Below are positions 9,613-22,052 of a DNA stretch of 64,000 nt, piece after piece. Made by a program: the position numbers and the translations under genes. Position 1 is the stretch's first letter; each line of letters starts with the position of its first letter. The notes beneath the pieces are model-generated. The model did no database searches. It had not been told where the DNA came from and saw only the letters and a list, made by a program, of their open reading frames with translations. The DNA is from Dipteris shenzhenensis (Eukaryota > Polypodiophyta > Polypodiopsida > Gleicheniales), in NCBI GenBank assembly GCA_047967505.1, contig CM106538.1, one strand, 5' to 3'.

Positions 9613-10925
9613 GTTTGACAGAATTGTGCATTCATGTGCAGTCGACATTCCCTAAGAGACTATATAAATGAAAGTTTTTCTTCATGCCGGTGAAGATACA
9701 CCTCAGTTTGCATTATGTGTCATGGGAAGCAACTATTGACGCGGTAGATACATGTGTGCCCTCAACAAAAATCTCTGGGTTCAAAAAAAGCTGCTTTTAC
9801 ATAATCAAACCACACAAGGGTTGGAGTGTTGGATTCTAGAAATGTCGCAAACACATGCTAGAGATTACTTGCACAGTGGAAGTTTTTTTAAGCCATGAGA
9901 TCACACAATTGCCGGATCCTACTCTGCATGTGCACTATTCGAACAACACACAGGCCTAAAGGCAAGATAATCAAGTAGATGGCCAAAACATGTATAAATA
10001 CAGTCCAAGATGGGAACCAAAAGTAGGAGTGAACCCGCTTGAGCTGAACCTCTGACCTCAAGTGGATTACAGCTACTGCAAGACCTAGGTAAAACCCATG
10101 TCCTCAACAATAGGAAAATTGCACTTATGGATAATTGCATAGAGAAGTGCACGAAGAGGAGATGACATCAGGGAATTAAAAGTTTGCTAGCTACAACCAT
10201 TATGGACTCTGGAATAGTGTGAAATACCAAAGAAAGTAAGAGTGGGAGCATGTACTATATGGCAACCTTAAGGATTGGCGATCAAGCGAAAGAACCACGA
10301 TTGAACAAGGTACCTTTTTTTGTACACGTATGTGTGGTTTCTTTGAAAGATGCATTTCACCCAATAGCTCAAATCAGTCGTGCTCTTAAGCACGTAGAGG
10401 TCGAAATGCACAGACAAAAAACTTCGACAAATCGTTTTTTTTTTGGGAATGTTTATAGACAAGATTAATGTACCATACTTTATGAGAGTCCCAAAAGCTG
10501 ATGTGGAGGAAATATTTGTCCAGATGTGTCTTGTCAAATGCCTGTGTATTATTTAAAAAATTAAACAAAGCTATTCATTAACTATCCCAATGTGCACAAT
10601 GATTCAACTTTTTTCTGTCACAATTATTCATCGCATTATTGCTTCATGGGAAGTTCCTCTTCCAAGGATTGTTCCAACTTGACACGTACATGTGTATGCT
10701 TGTGGATAAGGGAATTGTTGATAAGGTCAAAGTTGGATTCCGCATAATCAAATATATCATCTGTTTAGTACAATTTTCAAGAAGTTTGATATTCCAGTAG
10801 TTCACCTTGTTAGTTTGAGCTAAGATTAGGAACTACATGTTTGGGTGTAATGCCTCTATACACCATATGTTTTGGTGCTTCAAAGCACTTTTACACATCA
10901 AAAGCAGTGTGCATGCCCAAGGGAT
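9613..10925. other. Intergenic, nothing recognised
   Basis: This is AT-rich sequence downstream of the PPR gene. Short frames at 10250-10468 and on the minus strand have no domain. It probably includes the PPR 3' untranslated region. Confidence 0.45.
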
Positions 10926-10930
10926 TGTAA

Positions 10931-11297
10931 TGTTGAGACTTGTACAGCAAGGTTACTATAGGGGTCTAAATCTACATAACATGATTGGTTGATGTGGATC
11001 ATGGATAGGATGCGGTGTGCATGCCCAATGTTGAGATCTCACACCAAGGTGACTAAAGGGGTCTAAATCTACATAACATGATTGGTTGATGTGGATCATG
11101 GATAGGATTTTGATTGGGTGATGGAGGCTTGGGAGCCTTATAAGATAGGTGGTAGCTTGTGTGCTTGGTGTGGAACACAACGAACCTTGACCATTGTAAG
11201 GCTGATAGCTAATGCAATCCCAAATGCTTGGCTTATCCTTGTTTTGAGTTAGGCTCATCTTGTGGTTTTGTGAGAGAGAGAGTGAGAGATTGAGACA
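10931..11297 (+). repeat. 5' LTR with internal tandem duplication
   Basis: The first 98 bp (10931-11028) are repeated immediately (from 11029): both copies carry TGTTGAGA then 'ggggtctaaatctacataac' and 'ggttgatgtggatcatgg'. The 3' LTR has this block once. The likely end is the CA at 11296-11297, followed by tggtgaagag, a poor match to the iMet PBS. Confidence 0.75.
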
Positions 11298-12369
11298 TGG
11301 TGAAGAGTTCTTTGTTGTTTCCTTGCCTCGTGGTTGCTAGTTATTTATATATCCATCGTGGGCATATTGCGACTGATTATTAGAAGTTTCTACTGCCGGA
11401 GGTTTATATTCAATGAAGGAGTTTTATGTTGCTACTCAGAGAAGGCATCTCCTTGTATCACTATTGCCAGTGAAACCTATTCATCTACAACCTCTCCTTG
11501 GTTGTTATCTCTTGTTGCTGTAATTGTTTGTCCGTAATTTTCCTACTCCATCATGGTTCTCCTAAATAACACATCGTGTCTCTTTAAGCAAGGATTCTAT
11601 GAATTACAGTTTTTGTTTATGTATTGCGTTTGTTCAGAAGAAGACATCGCTGTTTTCATCGAAGGACCTTGGATGCACATGGAACTCCATTCTCTGTTTT
11701 CGTTGTGGTCTGTGATCTTCTGGAGCATATGTGGTAAAGCCTCGTTAAAGCATTGTTTCTCTGGTCTGCCAACTATCGTCGTAGCAATCTAGGAGTCTTC
11801 TTTTTTTATCCGGTTCTCACTGTTGGTTTGTGGTGATTCCTATCAAAGTTCACAGTATCACTGTCCATGGGTTTATCGTTGTTTCTGACTGCGTTCTTCT
11901 TCGGCAAAACTGAGAATCCATTGTTGTAGCTCTCTTTTCTAAGTTTCTAACTCCTTGCAGAGAGTTTGGACTCTCCTTTGTAAAGAAAACGCATCAGAGT
12001 TGCTACTATCTACTCACACCTGTGCAAGCGCCGTCTCTTTACATCTCTATACATCAAAATCTGGCAGCAAGTCAGAGGACTCGGTTGCCATTTCTGGCAA
12101 TAAGCAATCTGCGATTCTCTGAGACTAATTTCTTTCCCACAGTTGACACGTCGCTTTTTTAAAACTAAAGTCTCTGAAGTCTTCTTTCTTTGATCAAATT
12201 TAACATTGACTTCGTTTTTGGTCACTTTATAGAGGTCCATTCTTCCCTTCACACATTGGGCATGGTTCGTGTATCTTGTTAAGCCAAAAAGGTTCTTTAC
12301 AAAGTGTCTTAATTGAAAATCGATCTCTATACGCTTTGGGTCAAGTGTCGAGGAATTCTTTTTGGTTCA

Positions 12370-13165
12370 ATGGCCAAAGAAATTTCAACCATTGAGAAAT
12401 TCAATGGTCATGGATTCCATTCCTAGCAAATGCAAGTCAAATACTTGCTCATGTTTAAAGGCTAATGGGAAGAAGACTTCAGATCCTACAAATGCTAATG
12501 AAGTCGAGAATGGCAAGCAAGTGCAAGCAATCATAATTCTTGCCATTGACAATGCTTCGTCCACGACATATAGGAGCTTAAAACGGCTAAGGTGAAGTGG
12601 GATGAAATGGAGAAACTTTACACTGCGAGCAATCGAGCTAAACCACAGAGTCACCCTAACCTACTTGTCATGGCCCTTTAGAAGGTCTAGGCCAATACGC
12701 TCACCAACCATTTCCATAGGTAATAACCTCAGTAGCATTGTGCTTGCTTTATGTTATACATCAGTGCCAAAGGAAAGAATTTGGAAATTGCCCTAAAAGT
12801 TGAATTTTATGGCCTTGAGCTCGGTCAAGGTGATCTTGGTACTTTTATTTCACGCATAAAGGGTGTCATGGCCCAATTGGGATCAGTAAAAGCTACAATT
12901 GCTAAAGAGGATGCAATCATAGTGTTTCTCAAGGTCATGATCAAACCATACTCTAGTTTGGTCGCAACTTTGAAGAATGTGCTTAATCCAACACTTGAGG
13001 GGGTAATCTCTTCTCTTCTTGATGAGAAGAACTAGAGAAAATTCATTGGGACATCTACATTAGCAGAACCATCTCCAATGAAGCATTGTATGCTATATAT
13101 GCTCTTACTATAAAAGGAAGGGCATACTGAAGCTAAATGCTTTGATAAAGGCTTCTCCCATGTTT
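12370..13165 (+). pseudogene. Copia-type gag pseudogene
   Basis: It starts MAKEISTIEKFNGHGFHS, the usual copia gag opening, then a stop and QMQVKYLLMFKG. A readable block at 12824-13035 (GTFISRIKGVMAQLGS, EDAIIVFL, PTLEGVISSLLDE) matches the gag helical core, and KEGHTEAKCFDKG is a knuckle remnant. It has several stops and at least two frame changes. No enzyme domain follows. Confidence 0.75.
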
Positions 13166-13205
13166 AGCATATGTTGTTAGTGCAATACTCTATATTGAGG
13201 GGGGA

Positions 13206-13505
13206 TGTTGAGGTTTTAAAATCAAGGTGACCAGAGGGGTGTAAATCTAGATCAACATGATTGGTTGATGTGGATCATGGACAGGGTCTAGATTGGGCGA
13301 TAGAGGCTTGGGAGCCTATAAGATAAATGGTACCTTGTGTGGTTGGTGTGGATCACAAGGAAACATAGCCATTGTGAAGTTGATAGTTAATGTAATCCCT
13401 TTATGCTTTGGCTAATCCTTGTTTGAGTTAGTCTCATCCTCTCCTTCCTCATCTCATCTTGTGATCTCTAGATCATCTTCTTTCTCTCTCACTTCCATTT
13501 CAACA
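13206..13505 (+). repeat. 3' LTR of the gag-only element
   Basis: It is 300 bp with TGTTGA/TCAACA ends, bounded by the polypurine tract on the left and the tgtaa duplication on the right. It matches 11029-11297 through 'gattggttgatgtggatcat' and 'aggcttgggagcct'. It carries about 30 bp more pyrimidine-rich sequence near its end than the left LTR. Confidence 0.85.
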
Positions 13506-13510
13506 TGTAA

Positions 13511-14406
13511 GTCTTCCACTTTTATAGTAATTGTATGCCTTCATTTAATCTAGAATCCTTTCCACCATCGAGTACTATAATAAGAGCATTTTTATTTTCT
13601 CCAAAGTTAACCACCTCTATCAGAGCTCTATGAGATGAGTTCTTGTTCATCTTTCTTTAATCTTTCTTGTCTCTTGCATCACCCCTTTTTCCTCACCCTA
13701 TCTTTCTTGCTTCCCTCTTTCTCTTATCCATGCTCCATTTTTTCCTCCCCCTACCTTTCTTACTCCCCTCCTCTTTTTCATTGCCCTCTGTGTGCAATCC
13801 TCAACAGCATAGGAAGATGTGCCAATTTTGTGCCAAAACCTAGCATTAGAATAGGAAGGTCATATTGTACGTATTGTGGCTTGTTAAGATCTTATACAAC
13901 TACTCCAAGGTGTGGTATTGCATGATTCCCTCTAGTCTCCACCTCAACACACATAATCCCCATATCCCCATTGTATGTACCCTTCCAAGAGACATAGATG
14001 TGTACATCTTTTTTATGAGCCCTTGAGTGGTCATATGCTTTCATGAGCTAATAAGTGGGCTTCATGTTTTCCTTACAACCATCCACCAGGTAAAGTTCTT
14101 GTACCAAGAGCGATAGTAGCATAGCCCTATGAAATTGATACAACTTGATGCAATGCATGGTCTCAAGGTTTCATCTAGCCATGATCAAACTTAAGGTTGA
14201 GCACTATATTGAAATAAATCAAAGTTTCATATCACTTTATGTTTAATTGTTGTGGATACTAGGATTGAATCAAAGACAAGAATCTAGGATCATTAACATT
14301 CCTACACCTAGTAATTGGAACCAAATGTTATATGCTCCTATGATCAAACTTACGTCCGTGCATACTTTGAAAAAGGCCACTTGAAATACCCTCTCTATGT
14401 ATTTAC
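13511..14406. other. Intergenic; pyrimidine-rich patch at about 13630-13800
   Basis: A C/T-rich stretch resembles the larger tract at 15.7-17.8 kb. The frame over it (13635-13925) is compositional. Nothing else is recognised. Confidence 0.45.
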
Positions 14407-14623
14407 TGTTGAGAGTTCACGCTTAACATCATGTGATCATATGTGCATAGCGCTAACCCAATAGAGTGCTATAAAGGAAAGGGTTAGATGCCCTAACCCT
14501 AACCCTAAATGGGTTTGTATATATTCTACATTTTCAACTAAATCTAGTGTATAGTTAGTCATTTGTGATGTGCCCTCTCTCCTCATCTCCACTCTTCTCC
14601 TCTCCCCTCTTCATATTTTTTCA
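14407..14623 (+). repeat. Probable LTR of another retroelement (217 bp)
   Basis: The segment begins TGTTGAGAG and ends TTTTCA. It is followed at once by a PBS-like sequence and has a TATA-like 'ctataaag' near 14470. It contains 'ccctaaccctaaccctaaa', a short telomere-type motif. No second LTR copy was found in the window, so the left boundary is inferred. Confidence 0.5.
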
Positions 14624-14636
14624 TGGTGTCAGAGCT
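14624..14636 (+). other. Primer binding site (tRNA-iMet type)
   Basis: TGGTGTCAGAGCT differs from the iMet complement TGGTATCAGAGCC at two positions and directly follows the LTR's CA. Confidence 0.6.
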
Positions 14637-15024
14637 CCCTTGCCTACCGCTGAGGCATTGCGATTCGTGAGAGCGTGAGAGAGATCGAGAGATCGAGAGA
14701 TCGAGTGTTTCCATTCTTTCATTTCGTTGATGAAAGAGGATTTCTGTTCACTTGTTAGAAAATTTCTGTCCATTCCATTCATCTCTATGTGAGAGAGAGT
14801 TTCTTGATTGAAAGCAAGAGAGATTGTGAGTGATCTCTACAAGAGATTCGTGTGAGAGAGTTCTTCGAGTGTTCCTTACTCAATTTATTGAGTTTCTTAA
14901 GAGATCTGTTCTTCTCCATTGAGAGAGAGAGAGATCTTATTGCTCTGAGAGAGAGAGCTTGTGAGAAAGAGAGGCTGTGAGAAGTCATTTGAGAGAGAGC
15001 TCGACTTCAACAACTGCAGGTGCC
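14637..15024 (+). other. GA-rich retroelement leader
   Basis: Untranslated-looking sequence is rich in gagaga and 'agatcgag' repeats (three copies near 14680-14706) between the PBS and the first ATG of the next frame. Confidence 0.45.
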
Positions 15025-15252
15025 ATGTCTAATGCCTCCGACGGACTTCAACGACATGAGGCTTCCAGTAGCCAGCTAGCATATCCTCACAGGAGGCTCA
15101 CAGGAAGACCTCCTACAATAGCAGGCTCCATCGAAGGAGCCAATCTCAGTAGCAGCGACATAGCCCAGCGCTCCAACTGCATGCTCTATCTACTAGCAAC
15201 AAAGCCAGCCATGCAAGTGGCTTTAGCGCATGCAAGCTCCTGCAACTCCTAG
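15025..15252 (+). CDS. Small frame at the gag position of the LTR element, unrecognised
   Basis: The ATG at 15025 opens a 75-codon frame (MSNASDGLQRHEASSSQLAY...). A shifted frame at 15274-15510 follows (MTLQLCNRMLTAHRRLL...). The position after PBS and leader suggests a gag remnant, and the MSNAS opening is typical of such genes. No knuckle, protease or RT motif follows. The composition is GC-richer than the flanks. It may be non-coding. Confidence 0.3.
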   Translation: MSNASDGLQRHEASSSQLAYPHRRLTGRPPTIAGSIEGANLSSSDIAQRSNCMLYLLATKPAMQVALAHASSCNS

Positions 15253-15650
15253 CACGGCCAACCAAAGCTCCCTATGACCCTTCAACTCTGCAACAGGATG
15301 CTCACAGCCCACCGACGGCTCCTACGACAACATCCAACTGGCCAAAGCCTACAAAGCTTCATCAACGAGTGTTCTAAGCTCTTGCGCCAAGACGAACACT
15401 CCATGCACACAGCCAACAAGGCTCCTTGGCAGTTGTACCAGCCCATCAGCCTTGTAGAGGTCGTCGTTCACGGTCCACCTTGGAGCGTGGGACTCCAAGT
15501 TCTAGGGTGACTATCGAGAGACGTGCTCGTTTCTGTAAGGCTGGGCCTGCAAGAGTTTTCTACATCTTCACTTTACGAGGGATTCACTGGCTATATAGTC
15601 CCCCCACTTGGCTGTTAACCCCACTTCCAGAGATCCCCTAGGCAGTGAGT

Positions 15651-17760
15651 TGGGTTTCTCTGGAACAGGCCGATTTCTTTCTTTCAGCCTTTTTCGATTT
15701 TTTCCATACTTAGCACCTTCGGGGCTACTGTCTTGTATGAAATCTTTCAAGCATTACTAGAAGGTTCCTTTCTTTGGAAAAAGTTCCCCTATTGTCTCCC
15801 TCCTAAGTTTCCCTACTTTTTTCTATTTTCCTAAATTTTTTTAATCCCCTAAGTTTTTCCTTATCTTCCCCCCTCCCTTGCCCCCCCCAACCCCCTCTTC
15901 CTATCTTTTCTATTATTTTCTCCCAATATTTTCCTTTTTCCCAAATTTTTTCTAATATTTTCATTTTTTCAATATTTTTCCTAACTTTTCCCTAATATTT
16001 TTTCCATTTTCTCCCTATTTTGTCATTAATTTTTCCTCTTCCTATTACAATTGTTCCCTAATTTTTCCTAATTTTTCCTAATTCTAACTATTTTTCTCCT
16101 CTCTCCATTTCACCCTATTTTTCTCTACTTTTTCCCTAACTTCCCCCCCTTTTTTCCCCCTATTTTCCTTTTTTTTCTCTTTCCCCTAATTTCCCCTATT
16201 TTCCCCATTTCTTCCGCTGTCTCCCCCCCCCCCCCCCATTTTCTTCTATCCTATTTTTTTTTCTTATTCCCCTCTTTTTTCTCTCACAAACACTCCCTAT
16301 TTTTTCCTAATTCCCCCTACATTTTCTCTAATTCTTCTCAAAGCTCTCCCACTCTCTCTTACTTTCTCCCCCTCTCTCTCTAGTTACCCCCTAATTACTC
16401 TCACTTTACACTCTCCCTAATTACTATATCTAACCTCTCTCTTAACTACACCCCAACTTACGTAACTAACCCCCTAACTGCTTTGTCTTCTTCACCACTC
16501 GACTACGCATCTCTCTTCTTCTTCTTCACCACCTCCTGACTTTTGACCCCCCGTCTCTCAATTGCTTTCTCCTAACTATTTAAATCCCTTCTTCTCCTTT
16601 GTTGTCTGTAGCTCCTTCATTGATGTGATCCCTTCATGCTCTGATGTGGCTGACCATACCTCAGGCCTTCGAAGCTGTACGAACCTTTCCCGCCCCTGCT
16701 ACTGTTAGTTCATCGCCCTAGTGCTCTCCACCCATTATATTTCTCCGCATAGTTCCCCTACCCAAGCACTCTACAGTCTGACCGTGCCGTCTCGCTGAGC
16801 TTGTGAGTCATGATCCCCTGTGTCTCTCGGGTCCCATGCCATCCTTACTCCCCTCCCTACCCATGTGATCCTCTGAGTCTTGAGACTTTTTTGTGCTACC
16901 TATATTTGACAATTGGTACAATGCCTTGCTCCTTCCTTTACTTTATGCCTTCTTCCATTTGTGTCGCCTTCCACCATGGATTTGCAGGTTTACTTCGTTT
17001 ACTATTATTTTCTTGTTGTTATTAGTTATCCTTTGTTTAGTCATTATTACATTTGCTTTTTTCTAAATCTTAGTTTCGTAAAATTTTCTTTTCTAACTCC
17101 TCCCTTAACCTTTCTTACCTTTCTTTACTTACAATGTATTTATATTCACCTTTCTCTTTTATATCCACCCCCCGACCTCCTTAAAATTTGAAACCCCCCG
17201 CTTTTCTTTACATTCTTAAGGTTTCATCTGCCCCCCCCCCCTTTTTCTTTAGAATTTCTATCTTTAATTTTCTTTCTTCTTTCTTTGAAATTTTCTTTCT
17301 TTAAAATTCTTAAAATTCTTTCTTTACATTTTAAAGGTTTAATGCCCCCCCCCCCCGCTTTTTAAAATTATTTCTTTGAAAAATTCATTCTTCTTTCTTT
17401 GTTTGTAATTCTTTCTTTTAGTATTATTTCTTTAAAATTCTTTAAAATTTCTTGAAATTATTTCTTTAATTTCCTTTGAAATTATTTATTAAATGTCATA
17501 CTCCTTTGTACTTTACTTCTTACTTTATTATTATTTTTTTTCTCCTCTCAAAACATCCTCTCTCCCCATACAATTACACTTCTAGTCCATTATTCTTTAT
17601 CATTGTTCCTCCATTCTATATTTCCCTCCAAATTAACATTAACTTCCCCGCCCCCCCTTTTTTTCCCCCTCTAGTCTTTCCAAAATGTTTTATAAATTTT
17701 TATCTAACTCGACCCAAAATTGTCTTGCTTTTCAAACCCTCCTCTTCTTAATCTTTATAG
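15651..17760 (+). repeat. Two-kilobase G-depleted, pyrimidine-rich tract
   Basis: The plus strand is almost only T, C and A. In 15901-16500 I count nine G in 600 bases. It is not a simple microsatellite: short words such as 'tttcccta' and 'ttcttt' recur irregularly, with C runs near 16222-16237, 17230 and 17346. The interval 16490-17020 is milder. Apparent frames such as 16810-17191 and 17476-17751 reflect composition. Confidence 0.85.
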
Positions 17761-18819
17761 CTTTATAAGTTTGTAGTTAAGAAGTAATTTTTATTGTGGC
17801 ACCAATAACAAGGGAGGGGTGTTTATGACACATGTCTACCCAACTAAGCTCAAGCTGGTTCTCACCATGTTTTTCTTGTTGGATGGTGGTAGGTATGCAA
17901 ACTCCCCTCTTCAATAAAAGTAATGCTGACTAGGACTTATCTAAGCTCTACTTTTATGTAGCTGTGCAAAATCATTTTTACAAAATTGCCCACAGATTGG
18001 CAACTTTTAGGGGTTCACCTACTTGTTCAAATTCTTTTCCTTTAATGCAATAAGTTTCTCTTTCTTTTCCATTCTCCAACTTCACTCTCTGGTCATTTCA
18101 CTATGCGAAGGCGTGTTGTCAAGTCTTCTACACACACACACACACACATAGAGGACTACCATTCTAAGTGCCTATCCACAAATAGAGTCGTGTGCAAACT
18201 TAAATTTGATAATCATACCCATAAGATATTGACTCTATCGATTACAATATATAAAAATAATAAACGGTTGTATTAAAAGTTTAAAAGGTTACCTTCTTTT
18301 TATGGAGTTTATTGCACAAACTCATGAGCATGCCATCTTGAGTCCATTTCTTGCAGCATATTAAACATAAGAGCGCTCAAAAATTAGAGTGCGCTAAAAA
18401 TTAAAGTCAATAGTTAGTATTGCTAATGAGAAATAGTAGCTATTTGCATTGATATTGATAGTTAGCATTGCTAGTGAGAAATACTAGCTTTCATAGTCAT
18501 TCTATGGATCCTAATTTATCTTACTTTCTAAAGTCCATGGACCGTATACTACTAATCATTGAGATCAAATTGTTTAAAATACATAGAAATTTATTTATTT
18601 AAGAAGAGCAGCTAAGTGGAGGATCTTATTACAAATTATTAATTTTACAAGACGATCAAACCATACGAGGAGATGGTTAATAATAGGCTAGAATACAATG
18701 AGGGAAAAAAAAGGATAAGGTTAGTAATAGGGCTTAATCCAATGGTGGGGGCAAATAATTGGCCAAATCCTATGGGTAACTTTTAAGTAGGTGGGGGCAA
18801 GGGTGCTGTAAAAGGAAAA
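17761..18819. other. Intergenic with small repeats
   Basis: It contains a (CA)n run at 18130-18148 and a 48-bp direct duplication around 'tagttag(t/c)attgcta' at 18411 and 18459. No gene is supported. Confidence 0.5.
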
Positions 18820-19055
18820 TTTTGAATAGATGCTCCCCCTATGAATTAAGCAGAAATTCCCTTATAAAAGGGTATAATAAAAGGCAGAATTTGAATAGAT
18901 GCTCCCCCTTTGAATTTGAATAGATGCTCCCCTATAAAATGGTATAACAAAAGGCAAATTTTGAATAGATGCTCCCCTTATGAATTTGAAATAAAATAAT
19001 GGACGCTCCCCCTAAAAGTCAAATTTGAATTACAATACTAGATGCTCCCCCTACA
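18820..19055. repeat. Clustered short repeats around 'gaatagatgctcccc'
   Basis: The word 'gatgctcccc' or a one-base variant occurs near 18829, 18898, 18923, 18968, 19001 and 19042. It is accompanied by 'tataaaa(g/t)ggtataa(t/c)aaaaggc' copies. The spacing is irregular. Confidence 0.7.
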
Positions 19056-19238
19056 ATTTTGTCTCAATTAGTCCTCTCATGATCATGCCACGCCTCACTT
19101 TACAACACCTATTTGTCTCTCACGATCATATCACCCTTCAACTTAATAACATTTATGACCTCCACCATAAAGGCTGCATAACTTCACATGGCAAGAAAAT
19201 ATCCAAAACTGTGTGGATGTTAATACCATCATATTATC

Positions 19239-19371
<133 letters not shown>

Positions 19372-19701
19372 CCCTTCTATATCACACACTCAATATGAAA
19401 ATTCTATGCACACCCACTTGAAATACTTTGAGTGCAAGAAATTAGGTCATCCTACTCCATTCGCATGCCACAATGTAGTATGAATGGATGGAACATGTAG
19501 TCTATTGACACAACAGTACATTTGTGCTGCCATTATACACCATCCACACATTATGTTTGTGTGTTTGTTTGTTGCACTATTAGAACACCCAAGACTTCTC
19601 CAAGCAACCCATTGCCAAAACACATATGCGAGCTTGTTGGAATACACTATAAGATCCATTTGTGTGACTAGAATTTGCACTACAAAATGCATAGTCCATT
19701 G

Positions 19702-19749
<48 letters not shown>
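19702..19749. repeat. (CT)n microsatellite
   Basis: Uninterrupted CT dinucleotides, about 48 bp. Confidence 0.95.
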
Positions 19750-19752
<3 letters not shown>

Positions 19753-22052
19753 ATGTCCCCTTTGCTAAAATTTCATGTTGCATCAGCTCCCAAGTGGTTT
19801 ATCCAAGGTAGCTCAAATTTTGTCATACCATGGTAGAATTCAGTAGAGAATATGGCCTTGCCATGGAAGGTTCCCATCCTAAATAGTTAAGACAAGAGTG
19901 ACTCACTGAGAGTGGTTGAGCGTTTTTCAGTCATGCAAAGAATCCCAATCAGATCCAGAGTGGTGCATGAGTAGCTAATGTTGTTTCATCACAAAGACTA
20001 CTAAAAGTGTCCTCCCACAAACATGGAGATCACTGTAATAGCTACTACCAATGGATATGTCAAGGAGTTTATCCCTACATTTTCTTTAAATGGGTTGATC
20101 ATGTATTTCAACTAGGTAGAGTTTGCTATGCAGTATTTGTAAGATCTGCAAGGTAAGGGGCACTATGACAACCATCTCAAGAAATGGACAATATGTAATG
20201 AGGAATTTTGCCAACACCAAAAAATGAGTTGTTTGAGGACTTGGGTGTGAGGAGTCTATACCATCTAAGGGAATGGATGCCACCATAAAAAAGACTATGA
20301 AAACCACAACCTTGTCTTATGAAGCTCCTCATGAGGTATTCAAAATGGAGGGAGTTTGCCTTGGTCACTCCACAATGCCCCACCCATCATTTGCAGACCC
20401 TAATGACCTAGATAGAATACAAGCAATTGTCCGTGTGAGGGAGCTCTTGAGCAAGGCCCAAGAAGACCTCAAAAGTGTGCGAGAGGAATAAGAGGCTACA
20501 AAGATAGTAAATATAGGTGAGCCTAGCTATCACAACTCTAAAAAAGAGGCTGAAAGAAGCATAGGATAAATTGTTGTCCCTACTACCAAAAAGTGTTGAT
20601 GTAGTGTCAAGAGGCAATTGGCACTTGAGGTGGTGTGATGCTTTAAGTTAGTGCTAGTTATCATGCTTTAGGTTACTGCTAGTTTGCATAAAAATGCAGC
20701 ACCTTATGTTTAGTAGACGCACAACTAATGTGAACATCAGTTGTAGTCAGTGTTGTAGATGGAGAGAAAGAACAAATCATTAGACCCATACAGTGCCTCC
20801 TCCTTGTATAGTTTGGCTATGGGAATAGTTGCACCATCAATATGAGAAGGCATAGTGTAGAAAGAATTTGTGGTAGCCATAGTAGACGAGTTGTGCCACA
20901 GCAAAGGCAATGGTTGTGTCTTGTCACTTGAGGTTGATCAGCTTGTTATCATGGTCAAGGTAACTTGTAGGCACATGTATCAATTTCTTTGCTTTATGAC
21001 TCCATGCTTGCTAGGGACTGCATATAGGGTGTACTCAAGATGCAGGCAATACCCTCTAACTCGTTGTTTAAGGATGCTAGTCATAGGGTTTCAATCCTAC
21101 ATAATATGGTGAGTGTTTGCTAATTGTATGTTTTCTAACTAGAACTTCAAAAGTTTGCTAACTAACCCTCTTATCTAAAAAGTAGTACTCTAGTCTAGTA
21201 TGCTACCTCTAGCACCTATATATGATGACTAGACTTTTGGTGTTCTAACTAGCACTTATAGGTATGTACAATTGATGTTATGTATGCTTACAGATTATTT
21301 ATCTATAGGTGGTAAATCCATTCTGGATGTTTGTCCATGGACAAGTATGTCAAAATAAAGAAATATCGTAGTGCCTTCCCAAGCTGAGAAGTGTGGCAAG
21401 GGAGGGAGTATAGAGGGCAAAGTGCCTAATGAAGAACAAAATGGGGAGGACAAGAAAAGGCGAGGCTTGAATGAGAGAGAGAAAGCTAAGGATAACTCAT
21501 GCACCTTAACAAGGTCATTTGGCCTTCACAAGTCTCTAGATGTTGAACGGATACAATAGGCACAAACACGGATGAATTTAAATATCAAATTCATGCATTG
21601 AACCTCAACACCCTAGTTGCTATTGTGGTTACAAAAATTGGTGTGGGGTGAATGGACTTTGTTTTTTGAAATGATATATGAAAATTTTTGTGAATATATT
21701 ATAATAGTGAACTATTATTCCTTTGATAAAAACATCCTTTACCTTACCTTTTAACTTGTGGTTCATTTTATCTTTGTTTAGTATTTTCAAAAAATTCCCT
21801 TGCTCTGACATACAAATCTAATTTTCATATACTTTTTTCTATTAACTACCTTTTAATAAATACTTTTAGCAATTACTTTTGTCCTTACATGCTTTCCTAT
21901 TATTGGGGATATGTCAGGTAGTTACTTTTGCCTTCACAATTTCCTTTGATCATTGAATTTGTTAATTATATAGTACGCTGTCAAGCCTACTTTGTCTTAA
22001 ACTATTGTGATGTATTATTGTTCCTTGATGATATCATCTATCATAGGGTTAT
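19750..22052. other. Intergenic; one unrecognised short frame
   Basis: A 72-codon plus-strand frame at 20273-20491 (MDATIKKTMKTTTLSYEAPH...) ends in a charged segment with no family I recognise. It lies in a wider region (20040-21110) whose frames are broken by stops, perhaps an old transposon gene. The rest shows nothing. Confidence 0.35.

Larger units (their letters stand above)
10931..13505 (+). mobile_element. Non-autonomous gag-only LTR retrotransposon with target duplication
   Basis: Two LTRs share most of their sequence: the left starts TGTTGAGA at 10931, and the right runs TGTTGAGG...TTTCAACA at 13206-13505. The 5-bp sequence tgtaa lies directly outside both ends (10926-10930 and 13506-13510), a perfect target site duplication. 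A purine tract (gagggggga) precedes the right LTR. Only a decayed copia-type gag is found between them, with no protease, integrase or RT. The element is 2,575 bp and would depend on enzymes from another element. Confidence 0.85.

Noticed and set aside
14485-14510. Telomere-like CCCTAA repeats considered as an interstitial telomere
   Set aside because: There are only about three units, inside a probable LTR.
16810-17191. Frames within the pyrimidine-rich tract, also 17476-17751
   Set aside because: They follow from low G content and lack any domain.
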